Below are positions 1-11,850 of a stretch of 64,000 nucleotides of DNA, piece after piece. The notes beneath the pieces were generated by a model. The model saw only the letters and a program-made list of their open reading frames with translations. It did not search any database and was not told where the DNA came from. Both the position numbers and the translations under genes were made by a program. This DNA comes from Talinum fruticosum (taxonomy: Eukaryota > Streptophyta > Magnoliopsida > Caryophyllales > Talinaceae), in NCBI GenBank assembly GCA_021018815.1, contig JAITYX010000083.1:2356001-2420000 (forward strand). The letters run 5' to 3'. Within the stretch, counting starts at the first letter, position 1. Each line of letters starts with the position of its first letter.

Positions 1-1085
1 GGTAATCAATCAAAGAAGCAAAAACTCAAATGTCGTTAAGGATTTAAGGATCCCAAAGAAGGCATGGTTTGGGTTCGAGGAAGTAAAAAGCAAAGCATGA
101 AGAAAGAAGTCCTGTAGAACATGGTATGATAGTGCCGTAACATTGTGTGCCGGTGCGGCTTTTACATGATCGTGCTGGGGTGGATTTTTCCTGCAGTTTC
201 AGACGAGAAAGGTGGCACGATCGTGCCAAGCTAATTTTCACGCTCTATAAATACGTTATTTCAACCCCTAAAAGGAAACTCGTTATTTTTCTATTTTTTA
301 GGGTTTTATTAGCAGCTTTGTCTATAAATTCTCTTTAAATTTTCTTAAAGTTTTGAGTTCAAATCAATGCAAGTTTGAGCTTTTCTATTTCCATTTGATT
401 CCTTTGCAAATTTCCTTCACTTTAATGCTAATTTCAATTGTTTTACTTCATGGTCTGTTTTGATTATTTCCAAAACCCACACTAAAACCCCTATTTAGGT
501 GGAAGAGAGGGTAAAAGTGATTAAGACTCACCTTCAATTAGGTTAGAGGGTTTTCCTCACTTTTACAATCTTAATCACCACCTTAAATGCACTAATGCTA
601 TGAATTTTTCTCTTTCCCCTTTTTCTTTAATTTTTTTATTATTAGACCCACAAAATGAGTGGTTTTGATTGGAGATTGTGCTGAAAATTAGACATGGAAT
701 TAATGTTGTAGATGCTTGCAATGAGTAACTTTTTCTTAATCCCTCTTTTACATTTTTGTTTAGTGGTGGCTATTTAGGACTTGTTTTTATTTATCGCTCT
801 AGTTGCGGATATTAGGATTGCTTTTCATTTGTGAATAGTTGTGATTTTGTTGATGATCGATTTGAGGAGAAATTTGGTTGTTGTGCCCCAAGTGGGTTTG
901 ATCACCATTAGGTAGCTTAGCTTAGCATAATTGTTGATTTTACTCTTAAGTATTTGTTAATTTGGTATATTAATTGTTTGTTAGTAGTTTAGTTCATTTA
1001 GTGAATCCCCTTTCAATCAATATTAGTGGTAGTTTCCATCCATACTTGAGGACGATAATCTAAACCTTTGATCTACGAACGAACA
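1..1085. other. Unclassified AT-rich region with TATA box
   Basis: I recognise no gene here. A good TATA box (TATAAATA, 246-253) lies just after a short inverted segment built on GCACGATCGTGCC, and T-rich untranslated-leader-like sequence follows. This looks like the promoter part of an old LTR or a plant promoter, but no partner LTR is visible in the window. Short open frames at 44-241 and 147-338 overlap on opposite strands and match no family I know. The right edge at about 1085 is where copia-type RNase H coding sequence abruptly begins. Confidence 0.3.
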
Positions 1086-1734
1086 CACATCAGCAATCTG
1101 TAACTTTGGAGGAATATAACGAACAACTAAATCAACCCACTCATGAACAAAATGGTAGTCAACATCGATATGCTTGCTACTATCATGCTCGAACAAGACT
1201 CGGCAGACATGTACATAGCACTAATGTTGTCGAGTACAACCCGACCGGTTGAGATATAACAATACCGAGATCATAGAGCGGTTTGCGAATCCGGATGGTC
1301 TCAAGCAATTGTATAACCAACGACCTTGTACTCGGCTTTAGTAGATGACTTCGAGACACTCGGGTTGTTTCTTGTAGCATTAAGAAATCAAATTAGGACC
1401 AAGGAACATTGCATAACCAAGTGGTAAAACGACAGGAATCCTTGCAACCAGTCCAATAAGTATCATAATAGGCCACAATCAATGTAGGAGACGACGTTGG
1501 AAGAAACCACAATCCATGTGACAAAGTACCCCGCAAATAGCGAACAATACGCTTGACAGCATGGAGGTGAGTAGTGTAGGTAGCATGCATAAACGGGAAA
1601 ACTACATGCACTGCACATGCAATGTCGGGACGAGTTATAGTTAAATACTATAATGTGCCTACCATATTTATGTATTGAGAGGGGTATGAGGATCTCACCC
1701 TAATGTTGTTTGTCGGATATTTCATGCTCCCGGG
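1086..1734 (-). pseudogene. copia RT C-terminus and RNase H remnant
   Basis: On the minus strand the sequence encodes the last part of a copia reverse transcriptase, then the RNase H linker (VKRIVRYLRGTLSHGL) and the RNase H core in pieces. The latter include a decayed DADWAGC block at about 1420-1500 and the SQPVGLYSTTLVLCTCLPS block (degenerate LYCDNISALHM) at about 1185-1260. Continuing toward lower coordinates is the HIDVDYHF-like and RYIPPKLQIADV tail near 1090-1170. Stops and frame changes make it non-functional. The right edge is the insertion point of the gag-only element at 1735. Confidence 0.8.
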
Positions 1735-3168
1735 TGTTCGGTCCAAATATTACGTCATTTATACCCCTATTTATTTAGTTTTTGTCTCGTAAAATAATAT
1801 AATTTTTAGAATTTTTACTTATTTTATTTGATTTTGTAGGTGATAAGTCGAAATGAGCAGATTCCATAATTTGAGTTCGAAATAAGGCGAAAATGCAGAT
1901 TGAGAGACAAAGTTGAGCAAATCGGGTTGGTTAAATGCGGAAATACGATGCCCAAAATCTATATTCCATTGGCATGCAAGGCAAAGAAAAAAAAAGAAAA
2001 GAAAAAAAGAAAAGGAAACAAAATTCTAATAATGACATCATCATGTCATTAGCATGATGTCATCATCGGAATTCCAATGGAATTGGGAAATCAAGGGCAG
2101 CGAAGATTATAAAAGGGGAGGCTTGGAGTTCTGTTCACCGGCAGCAATTAAATTAGGTTTATTTTTATTATTAGGTTAATTTAGTTTAATTTAATTAGTT
2201 TTCCTCTTGTAAATTTATTCAAAATATTTTTAGTTTTAGTTATTAATTCGGTTTCGACGGTTTCGGTTCGATTCGATTCATTCCTAGTAACTTCTTCCCT
2301 TTTATCTCTCCCTTGTCTTTAATTTGTTTCGTTTTGTTTAAAGGTTCGATCTTTATTATATTTCGATGTTTGTAGTAGTTAGTTTAGTTGTTTAATTTTA
2401 TTTCGTTAGTTTATGTCGTTCTTCGAGTCAATCTTTATTAATTTTTGTTAGTAGTTGTTAGATTAATTTTGTCTCATGTTAATTAGTTGTTAATTTGTGT
2501 CACTTTGGTTGTGATTAGCTTCTTGATGACTAATTAGTTTTGTTTAGGCCTTTACTTACCTAGTTTTTACTAGTATTTTGGGATTGTTTCTCATACCTAC
2601 CACATAGGTTCGATGAGATGCCCGAAAGGGTCTTTTCATCTTGATTTTTAGGCGGTTAATCTATCACCGAAAGGTGGAGTCAATTTGCTAGTGTGGGTAT
2701 AGAGAATAATTAGGGTTTTGACATGAAAATAGTTTGAATCCTAACTAGGTCCAAGGTTGCTATTTTTATAGTTTAGTTGGGCTAACCCTACGAAAGTAGA
2801 TGATTAGAATAATTAGACTAGCTCAAGGCCCTCGAAAGTGTGGCTTGAGTAGGTTTTGATGGTGCAACCGATCACTCCTAAATACTTGTATAAACTTGGG
2901 TAGGTTTAGGCTTGACTTGATTAATTAGTTTATTAAGTGGTAAAATCACAACCCAAGTATTTTATTTTATTTATTTTTTATTACTTTCTAGGTTAATTTA
3001 ATCACCATATCTTTCTCATCTCGTGTTGATTTGCCTAGACCGAAAGTTTAAGTTAGCTTTGATATTTGAAACACAACTCTCTGTGAACATGACCCGTGCT
3101 TGCCGGCTAGCTACAACTACGCCGTGCACTTGCGGTTAATAAATTTTAATACTTAATTCTTCCCAACA
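1735..3168 (+). repeat. 5' LTR of gag-only element
   Basis: 1434 bp, TG...CA termini, almost identical to 6639-8070. An interrupted A/G-rich tract and a TGATGTCATCATC-type palindromic segment (about 2030-2070) precede the AAAAGGGGAGGC region at about 2112. Differences from the 3' copy are scattered single substitutions and small indels. Confidence 0.9.
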
Positions 3169-3174
3169 AGTTTT

Positions 3175-3193
3175 TGGCGCCGTTGCTCGGGAG
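3175..3193 (+). other. Primer binding site, tRNA-Asp type
   Basis: Starts 6 bases after the 5' LTR. TGGCGCCGTTGC followed by CGGGGA-like bases matches the 3' end of plant tRNA-Asp (complement of ...GGCAACGGCGCCA), with one extra T inside. This tRNA is used by several plant gypsy groups such as Athila/Tat relatives. Confidence 0.8.
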
Positions 3194-3285
3194 TTTTTCG
3201 TTTTAATATTGGAGCTTACTTGAGTATTCTAGATTAGGCATTTAATTGAAAAATCCAAAAAAATCCAAAAAAAAAATTTGAAAGC

Positions 3286-4456
3286 ATGTCTACTTACCAT
3301 TATCCTCAGTATGAGTATGAATTATTCTATCCGTACTTTGATCGACTTAATGCTTTTCTTGCTCTTTCGGTAACTTGTTTGGAGAAATGGGAAGTATTGA
3401 ATGTTGTCTCGTGAGAGTGTAAATAGTGAAACCCGTGCTCTTTTAGAGTATTGGGATTGTTGTGCTAAAAGTGTTGATGAAGCTTGTGATTTACTTGAAT
3501 GGATTGCTTGGGATACTTGTGAATTTGAAAAGACATGTACTAATTCGGATTTTCATGTCCCGACCCTTGTGCTTATCATGCTAGATCTTACATCCAATCC
3601 CCTTGTATTCTTGATCCTATCCCTCTTTGGTGTGAAAAGTGTAACTCTTCCGATCATGATACTAGTTCTTGTCCTTATTATGATACTTTATCTCATGAAT
3701 GCTACGATAATTGTTATAAAATGATAAGTGCTATGGATGACCAAATTGAGCAACTTGCATGTCTTACTAAGATTAGGGAGCTTGACCTATCACATGAACT
3801 GATCTTAGTCTTAATTCTCGCTAAAATTGAGGCATTTTTCTATGATGATGACGATGATGAGTCCTCATTTTCTTTAGAATCCAAACTAGAGAAAGAGATT
3901 GACCCTTCCTTTACTACATTACCCACAGTTGCTCCATCCTTACCTAGTACACATAGGGACAACACTAAGTCTACCTTTGGTGTTGATGCTAGTTTAGATG
4001 GTGAGGGTGACTTATATTGTGAATCGAAGATGTTTTAGTTGAGGTATTTGATCAGGAGACTCCTTTAGAGGAGTCATGTGAGGTGGTTGTGGTCGAAGCA
4101 TCGCCTACTAGTGTTGATGTTGATGATCATGTGTCCCCCAACCCACTTACTTTGATCCCTGTTTCCCCTATTTGTTCACTACCCTTCCTTCCCCCGAGTA
4201 TCATTTTTCCGAGCCCACTACCTATGTGATTTGTGATTTTGATTTAGATGTGGACAATGTGAATTACTCATCTAGCATGCTTCGAGGGGGATGTGGTTGA
4301 CAATATTGTGTCCCTAGATACCTTTGGAGGTTACATTCCTTCCTTTGACCCTTTTCATGTTTACCTAAAGGACATGCCTAGAAAAATCATGTGGACTAAC
4401 TTCTTTGATCACTCTTTTGATTTTTCTAAGGCTTCGATAAATTTAAGGGATCACTA
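3286..4456 (+). pseudogene. Gag-like protein with CCHC zinc knuckle, frame broken
   Basis: A start codon at 3286 opens MSTYHYPQYEYELFYPYFD. Coding continues through at least four frame changes to about 4456, for about 390 residues. At about 3630-3672 is a textbook retroviral-type zinc knuckle, CEKCNSSDHDTSSC (CX2CX4HX4C), followed by MDDQIEQLACLTK, an acidic run DDDDDE near 3847 and a long acidic, proline-containing C-terminal part. Frame changes near 3400 (also the end of the first frame) and 3560 (CCC run) look like single missing bases. The gene is the only one in the element; it should provide the RNA-packaging protein while enzymes come from elsewhere. It could be intact in the real genome if the breaks are sequence errors. 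Confidence 0.7.
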
Positions 4457-6617
4457 AATATCACCGACATATTTGCTCGTTGTGTTCTCTTATTTACATT
4501 CATCCGAGTTGTGTACTCAGGAATTTGATAAACGCCTTAAAGCTTTGACAACATCCGAGTTGGAGCTTCATCTTGAGATGAGGAGGAGTGGGTGATGCTC
4601 CTCGAGCCTTCTTAGTACTATTTTAGGAGGCATTAGTTTAGGTGCACCTAGCACCTAACTTGGTATACTCGTTCCCTTTCTTTCTCTTTTTCTTATTATT
4701 ATTTTTTTTTCTTTCTTCTTTTTTTCTTTATAATTTTTTTTTGGGTTTTTAGTTGTGGATATTTAGGGTTGTGTTTTTCTTTTTGCTTTTAGTGGTGGAT
4801 ATTTAGGATTGTGTTTTTGTGGGGTGATCACTTTGAGGATAAACTTTGGATATTGTTGAACCATGATGACTATGATCACCCACATGTATATTTTCTTATT
4901 TTGTTTTGCTTTTGTTTTTGGTGGTAGAATTTTTGTACATAATTGAGTCTATTTTGTTGGTGTGGTTGCTCCTTGGTTCCCAATGAGGACATTGTGAGAT
5001 TCAGGTATGGGGGAGGAGAAGCCATGCTTCAATATTTTGAAAAAGAAAAAATTTTCAAAATTGCAAAAGATTATTGATTTTTTTAAAAATCGTTTTGGGG
5101 AGTTTGTAGCATTTTGATTAATTTTGACCCCTTGTTACTTGGCTATTAGTTTGTATTTATTTATGATGTATATAATAGACTTTGATCCAAAATATGTCAT
5201 TCTATGTCCCTTTTGAATCCCGACATTCAATTATTGAGTTAGTTTGACTTTGGTAGAGAAACCCGTGAGATTTTGAGCCTTATAGACTAATTCATCAATT
5301 TTAGTCTCATATTTCATTTCATGTGTGACTCTTCCTTAGTGTATTTCCTCTAGAACTTGTTCTGTCTCTCTTTGAAACCACATTTGGCATATGCATTATG
5401 TAATATGATAGAGGCATTCATTGATTTTTAGACTACATGAGCCAAAAAGCCACCCTACTATATATACCCTTTTTGCTATCCCTTTGAGCTTTAACCTATT
5501 TTTTGTTATACCTACATCTACTTTACCATTGGCCTATATATATTTCCTATACCTAAGCCAGGTTCAAGTGGAGTAACACTTCTTGAGATGGGTAATTTTG
5601 GGTTATATATAAATGGTGTTTGGTTTGTTTTTGTGGTTTTAAAACGGGGATTTATATTAATGTAAAGTTAGATGTATCCCCTAGTGGTTATTATACCCTT
5701 TGGAATTAAGTTATGTTCATGATTCCCATGCCAATACTTTTGTTAAAAAAATAAAATAAAATGAAAAAAATGAAGAAAAAAAATGAAAAAAATGAGAAAA
5801 ATGAGAAAAAATAATAATAATAAGTGATTGGCATGAGGAAAGTTCAAAAGTTGTTATACTCATTCTTTAGGTTCTCTTGGGTTTATTTGTACTTGAAAAG
5901 GTGAATTGGGAGATAAGTTTTAAGTTACATTTGGAAGTGTTTTTTTTTTTTGCTCCTTAGTCATTAGGCCTTGGTTATTTAGCTCCACATTTCTCAAATT
6001 GATTCCTTTTCTTACCCATGAACCTTAGCCCCATTACAACCCTTAAAAAGTCCTCTTGATTGCATTTGCATTTTGCCTACACAGTGGTGGAGAATTGAGA
6101 GTATGACCAAGCTTATGGTAGGGTGCGCTATTGGAATGAGTTTTGAGCGAACCATTATTATATATTCTAAACACATGAGTGTGAGTGTTCCACTTTACCT
6201 TAAAATAAGGTTCTACCAGTCTAACTTGCTCATTATTTACTGTATGGGGTGAAAAATTGGTAAGTGGATGTCATTAATGGAGGATCAAATGTCTTGATGT
6301 GTGCATTGTTTTTATATACATATTAATATCCGACGTACGAGGGTGATATGGTTGATTAGAATGTGCACAATTTCTTCCCATTTTGTATATATGTTTGTGA
6401 AAATTTTTGAAAAACCCAAAAAGATTTTCTATTTTCTCTTTCTCTTTTTGTTTTTCTTTTTCAAGATTTTGTGGGTATATCTTCTACAACCCTCACGAGA
6501 CCTCACTCGTCCACTTGGGCTACCAAGGGGTTTGAAGGGCTTGTTGCACATGCTAAGTGCAATCGCGATTCCTACGAAAGTGAGTTAGGTTTTATTTTGT
6601 TTTGCTCGAGGACGAGC
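4457..6617 (+). other. Non-coding interior of gag-only element
   Basis: AT-rich interior with no detectable enzyme domain on either strand. Contains T-rich tracts (4690-4740), an A-rich low-complexity stretch of AATGAAAAA-type repeats ending in (AAT)n (5745-5823), and short open frames with no recognisable similarity (for example 6301-6588). Two diverged copies of a GTGGATATTTAGG phrase occur at about 4755 and 4795. Confidence 0.6.
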
Positions 6618-6638
6618 AAAAGCTAGGTGTGGGGTATT
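6618..6638 (+). other. Polypurine tract of gag-only element
   Basis: AAAAGCTAGGTGTGGGG immediately before the 3' LTR. This phrase is a common plus-strand primer in plant gypsy elements of the Tat/Athila side, in agreement with the tRNA-Asp primer site. Confidence 0.75.
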
Positions 6639-8070
6639 TGTTCGGTCCAAATATTGCGTCATTTATACCCCTATTTATTTAGTTTTTGTCTCGTAAAATA
6701 ATATAATTTTTAGAATTTTTATTTATTTTATTTGATTTTGTAGGTGATAAGTCTGAGATGAGCAGATTCCATAATTTGAGTTTGAAATAAGGCGAAAATG
6801 CAGATTGAAAGACAAAGTTAAGCAAATCGGGTTGGTTAAATGCGGAAATACGATGCCCAAAATCTATATTCCACTGGCATGCAAGGCAAAGAAAAAAAAA
6901 GAAAAAAAAAAAGAAAAGGAAACAAAATTCTGATGATGACATCATCATGTCATCAGCATGATGTCATCATCAGAATTCCCATGGAATTGGGAAATCAAGG
7001 GCAGCATAGATTATAAAAGGGGAGGCTTGGAGTTCTGTTCGCCGGCAGCAATTAAATTAGGTTTAGTTTTATTATTAGGTTAATTTAGTTTAATTTAATT
7101 AGTTTTCCTCTTATAAATTTATTCAAAATATTTTTAGTTTTAGTTATTAATTCGGTTTCGACGCTTTTAATTCGGTTCGATTCGTTCTCGGTAACTTCTT
7201 CCCTTTTATCTCTCCCTTGTCTTTAGTTTGTTTCGTTTTGTTTAAAGGTTCGATCTTTATTATATTTTGATGTTTGTAGTAGTTAGTTTAGTTGTTTAAT
7301 TTTATTTCGTTAGTTTATGTCGTTCTTCGAGTCAATCTTTATTAATTTTTGTTAGTAGTTGTTAGATTAATTTTGTCTCATATTAATTAGTTGTTAATTT
7401 GTGTCACTTTGGTTGTGATTAGCTTCTTGATGACTAATTAGTTTTGTTTATGCCTTTACTTACCTAGTTTTTACTAGTATTTTGGGATTGTTTCTCATAC
7501 CGCCACATAGGTTCGATGAGATGCCCGAAAGGGTCTTTTCATCTTGATTTTTAGGCGGTTGATCTATCACCGAAAGGTGGAGTCAATTTGCTAGTGTGGG
7601 TATAGAGAATAGTTAGGGTTTTGACATGAAAATAGTTTGAATCCTAACTAGGTCCAAGGTTGCTATTTTTATAGTTTAGTTGGGCTAACCCTACGAAAGT
7701 AGATGATTAGAATAATTAGACTAGCTCAAGGCCCTCGAAAGTGTGGCTTGAGTAGGTTTTGATGGTGCAACCGATCACTCCTAAATACTTGTATAAACTT
7801 GGGTAGGTTTAGGCTTGACTTGATTAATTAGTTTATTAAGTGGTAAAATCACAACCCAAGTATTTTATTTTATTTATTTTTTATTACTTTCTAGGTTAGT
7901 TTAATCACCATATCTTTCTCATCCGTGTTGAGTTGCCTAGACCGAAAGTTTAAGTTAGCTTTGATATTTGAAACACAACTCCTCGTGGACATGACCCGTG
8001 CTTGCCGGCTAGCTACAACTACGCCGTGCACTTGCGGTTAATAAATTTTAAGACTTAATTCTTCCCAACA
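6639..8070 (+). repeat. 3' LTR of gag-only element
   Basis: 1432 bp, partner of 1735-3168, TGTTCGG...CCCAACA. The minus-strand frame at 6679-6948 is only the reverse of its A-rich tract and is not a gene. Confidence 0.9.
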
Positions 8071-8843
8071 CTCGGGCATTCTCGCTATAAATTGACGTAA
8101 TCGTTACACACCGTTGTTGTTGTGATTGTTACGCCCCTCGATTGTTCCAATTATTGCAATTCCCATAAAAATTGTCGTTTTTGATGCTCGACGAGATGCC
8201 CTTTGCGCTGAAGCATCCCCAATAGTAGCAACAAAGGCTTGATGAATGACAGAGTTGTAATCTCGTTTGTAATTTAAACGTTGCTCATAAAAAATTAATT
8301 TACAGACTTAAATAATCAAACGAGGTAGAGCCGAGAAGCATAGAAAAAGTGGTTACAAAAGCATCATAATTATCGAGCAACCCAGCAGTAGTTAACCGAA
8401 TCGGTTCTAAATTAGAGACAGGAGACTAAATAGCAACTAAAGTATCGGCAATGGTATTAATTTAGCACAAATATTCATCCATAGACCGACGCTACCCATA
8501 CTAATGTTAGTCAACATCCGTTTTAAATCTAGGGCACGAGCAAGACCAGCCGTATTAAAATGCGACTCAAGGTGTTTCCAAACCTAAATAGCATGTTGCA
8601 AGTACCTCACCGAGAGTGTCATGTGAAATTGTGGTAAAGAGCCGGACACAAACTAGTTGATCGATACGGAGCCAAAAGGCGTAGCCCGGATTAGGATGAG
8701 GTGATCCATCGGGAGGGTGATATAAGCAGGCGGCTGAGGAATCGAACCGTCCGTAAGGGAAAGCAACTGGTGCATAACAACAAACGAGGTGGATAACGTA
8801 CTTTAGGAGAGGAAATCATCAGCGGACGCCAAGGAAGTGGTGA
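8071..8843 (-). pseudogene. copia gag remnant (outer element)
   Basis: Minus-strand gag of the outer copia. Reading down from 8843 one sees YAFWLRIDQLV-like sequence, the WKHLESHFNTAGLARALDLK block typical of the copia gag (UBN2-type) fold, TAGLLDNYDAFV, EQRLNYKRDYNSVIHQAF and finally an asparagine-rich segment ahead of where the zinc knuckle should be, cut by the insertion at 8071. Many stops. It continues at 18548-18624 once the gypsy is removed. Confidence 0.75.
8839..8843. repeat. Target site duplication (left), gypsy
   Basis: GGTGA, exactly repeated at 18543-18547 on the other side of the gypsy element. Confidence 0.9.
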
Positions 8844-11675
8844 TGTAACGCCCCAAACCCGTAATCACCGGTTTTAGACTAAGCAAGCCGCCCACCGATG
8901 ATTAGCGCAATGGAAAGTAGGTCGTGGGCATTACGCCGCCCTTACCGGAGGAAAGGGCAAGGCTATAATAATAGATACGTTTCTAACCCCGGTTACTTGC
9001 TTTTGCCACTAACGAGCAAGTGTCTCATGATAAAGCATAAACTTTAACTTGTACGAAGATTAAGCATAAGTATAGACTACGATCCGGTAAACTACGACAA
9101 CGACACTTAACCCTTGATACTCCAATTAGGTTGTCACTCGCGAGCCTCTAAGTCCTTAACGGACCTTTGCTTCAAATCTTCCACACCGTTACCTAAAACA
9201 AAACAAGAAAACATTTTCGAAATGTGAGCCGAAGCTCAATACGTTCACTATCATGCAAGAAAATAATAGTTATGAAGTAATTGAGGTGAGCGCATGCATT
9301 TCAATTCATTTGTAAATGAGGGAGAGTGAACAATGTAAAATTGTTGCTAATTGATTATCTCGAATGGATCCCTTTACGATCATCGGGTTTCCCTAAACGC
9401 ATGTGCACACACCTGCACCGATCGGATAGTCCGGTTGAAGGCGGTTAACCGTTACGGGGTTACCAACCTGGATATTGGGCGTACCAAATAATGGCACTTG
9501 ATGGGCGGGTCCATATTAATGATGACAAATATTATTTGCAAACAATTCTTTATTGTTGTTAATGACGGCCATATCCGGCCTTGATTTGTAAATAAAACAC
9601 TCGAAGGGCACGATCAATGAACGTACCTTGAGTTGATATCCCTTCTTCTTTTTCTTTATGGGCGGAATCCGGATGAACGCACGACGCTGGTGCTTGATGA
9701 CCTTAATTAGGAATATAAGAATTTTATTAATAAACTGAATTTTTATGGCTTATTTACTTATTAAATCATTTCAAACATACTTGAAATGAAAATTAATAAA
9801 GTTAGCTTCTACTAAAGAATATTAAGGTTATCTTTAATTTATATGATTGATTATCTTATTTTGTTTTATATAATGCAAGCATAACTTATATATATATATA
9901 TATATTTAAGTACATATATATATAGCAATTTTAGCATAAGCTTAGCTCCTTCCAAAAGCGTATATAAACATATACAAGCACTACACCAAATACTTACTTT
10001 AAAATCGAAGAAAGATTATGCTTTTAATAGCCGATGTTAGTCATTTTATTATTTAAATACTTTCATTCTTTTATATACTTTTTTTTAAAAATTTTTCTAA
10101 CCTTATTTTATTTTATGAGGGCATAACTAATTCCCCAAAGATGTCCATTCCTCACATTTCAGTTTCATAAACCGCCCATAATTAGTTATCATCCTCATCC
10201 TCAATCTGTCTTTTAATCTCTTCATTAGGTTAAATAACCATGTAAACTAATCAAAAGTAATTCCTAACTCGAATTACTTCCCGAGTGTCCTTTATACGTA
10301 AATTGTCCATAAATACCCTTCATACAGGGATTGTCCATAGATGCCCTTCATACGGGGATTGTCCATAAATGCCCTTCATACGGGGATTGTCCATGGTTCT
10401 TCCTCAATTTCCAAGTATATCCAAATCTTACCAATTTTTCCATGCATCATTTATACACATACCATAATCAAATTTAATCTCCAAACAGAAAATGAATAAC
10501 TACTTACAACTTAAATGCTTAAATTAAAAGAATGAAGAACCGAATCGAAAAATTATCCTAAGAAATTTAATTAACAAAACCGAATTTGGAAATTTTACCC
10601 TAGCCGATTTAGATGGAGGAGGTTAGTTTAAGAGGGTTTTTGTGATGTTTGAAGGTTGGAGGGTTGAAGACCCGGGCTAATGAAACCGAGCAGTCGGCCG
10701 CGGCCGAAGCGGCCGGGAGTGACGAATGGCGCCGGTGGCCGGCGAAGGCGGCCGAGGCCGGACAGGGCTACGAGCCGGAGAAGCCGCGACCACTAGGCGT
10801 AACCGGCAGAACGGCGAAAACTCCGGGCAGAGAGGGGAGTAGGGACGATGGTGTACTAGGGTTTGATGGCTGGGACGGTGACAAGGTGGCGGTTAAGGCG
10901 TAGCCGACGGTGGCAGGCGGTGGTTGCTGGCGTTGGGCGGCGACCGAACGAGATACCGAGAGGAGTATCGTGGTGGTGGTTGGCGGTTCGGGTTCTTGGT
11001 GATGACAGGTGGTGTTGATGGTGGCGTTGAACTCGGGGTGGCCGGAGCAAGGTCGCCGCGGTGGGCAGCAGGCGGTGGCGGTGACGGTGGAGATGGGGAG
11101 AAGGTCCCGCGTGCGGGTGTCTGGGCTGGAGAGAGGAGAGGGAGGTTGTGAGTCGAGTAATTAGGTTTAAGAAATGAAGCCTTAGGTTTCTCTTAAGGTT
11201 TTATACTCCCTTGTGTCTCCTCTTGCAATGGGCCATCCGACCCAGCTTAATTTCCTGGCCTAGTTAGGATCCTAATCCAATTTCTAATCCTCATCTACTT
11301 CCTAATCCTCCAAACTTATTATTATCTTGCTCAATAAACTTATTCTAATCTAGGAATTTTATTTTTAGCAATATTAAGTTTATAGAAATTATATTAGTTT
11401 TATTTATTTAAGAATTTTTAGAACCCAAAATAAATTAGTCACGTAATAGTGTTAATTATCTTTTAAATCATTGAAATTTATAGAGTATGTTCGTGCGTCG
11501 TCGTTGTCATCATCCGGTTCTCGCATTTTAAACAAGCATTGACAGATATATATATATATATACATATGTACACACACATGTGTAATATGAAAATATTTGG
11601 AATTTGAAATGCACGCACTCATGCTAATCTTGAATGTATTTAAGTTAATTATTTTCTTAGGGACGGGGTGTTGCA
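8844..11675 (-). repeat. Left LTR of gypsy (3' LTR in sense)
   Basis: 2832 bp, begins TGTAACGCCCC and ends GGGTGTTGCA. Contains a short tandem series of GGGATTGTCCATA-type units at about 10310-10395, (TA)n at about 9889-9904 and 11548-11562, and a GC-rich island at 10650-11150. Partner is 15710-18542. Confidence 0.92.
10649..11151. other. GC-rich, CpG-dense island inside gypsy LTR
   Basis: About 500 bases of G+C-rich, CpG-rich sequence in an otherwise AT-rich LTR, repeated at 17510-18016. It is open for 60-85 codons in several frames on both strands, but the frames differ between the two LTR copies, so I do not call a gene. Confidence 0.6.
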
Positions 11676-11688
11676 GTCTTCCCCTTAG
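11676..11688 (-). other. Polypurine tract of gypsy
   Basis: Minus-strand CTAAGGGGAAGAC directly abuts the left LTR, the expected place for the plus-strand primer. Confidence 0.8.
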
Positions 11689-11714
11689 AATGAGTTTCGT
11701 CCTCGAAACCGGTA

Positions 11715-11850
11715 AGTGAAATGGTATAAATGTTGTCCGAGAATAAATGTGGGTACCGATTTCTCATATCTTCCTCGGTTTCCCAAGTGGCTTCGATTGA
11801 AGTATGATTCAACCGTAAACCTTGACCGAGAGGAATAGTTTTAATACGAA
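11715..11850 (-). pseudogene. Chromodomain at integrase C-terminus
   Basis: Minus strand encodes KTIPLGQGLRLNH, then IEATWETEEDMRNRYPHLF, the hallmark end of the chromodomain in Tekay/Del elements. Such chromodomains are thought to direct integration to heterochromatin. The upstream part (ILDRRIKRAS-like, about 11855-11885) is in another frame. Confidence 0.8.

Larger units (their letters stand above)
1735..8070 (+). mobile_element. Gag-only (TR-GAG-like) non-autonomous LTR retrotransposon
   Basis: A 6.3 kb element bounded by direct repeats of 1434 bp (1735-3168) and 1432 bp (6639-8070), each starting TGTTCGG and ending CCCAACA. A primer site matching tRNA-Asp follows the 5' LTR and a polypurine tract precedes the 3' LTR, so orientation is plus. 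The 3.5 kb interior carries one gag-like gene and no protease, integrase, RT or RNase H. Flanks CCGGG (1730-1734) and CTCGG (8071-8075) look like an imperfect 5-bp target duplication. The LTRs are nearly identical, so insertion into the outer copia was fairly recent. Gag-only elements of this plan are known in plants as TR-GAG; assignment to that class is inference. Confidence 0.85.

Noticed and set aside
10649..11151. Open frames of 64-84 codons in GC-rich LTR island, also at 17543-18016
   Set aside because: Frames occur on both strands and are not conserved between the two LTR copies; translations are low-complexity and carry no domain.
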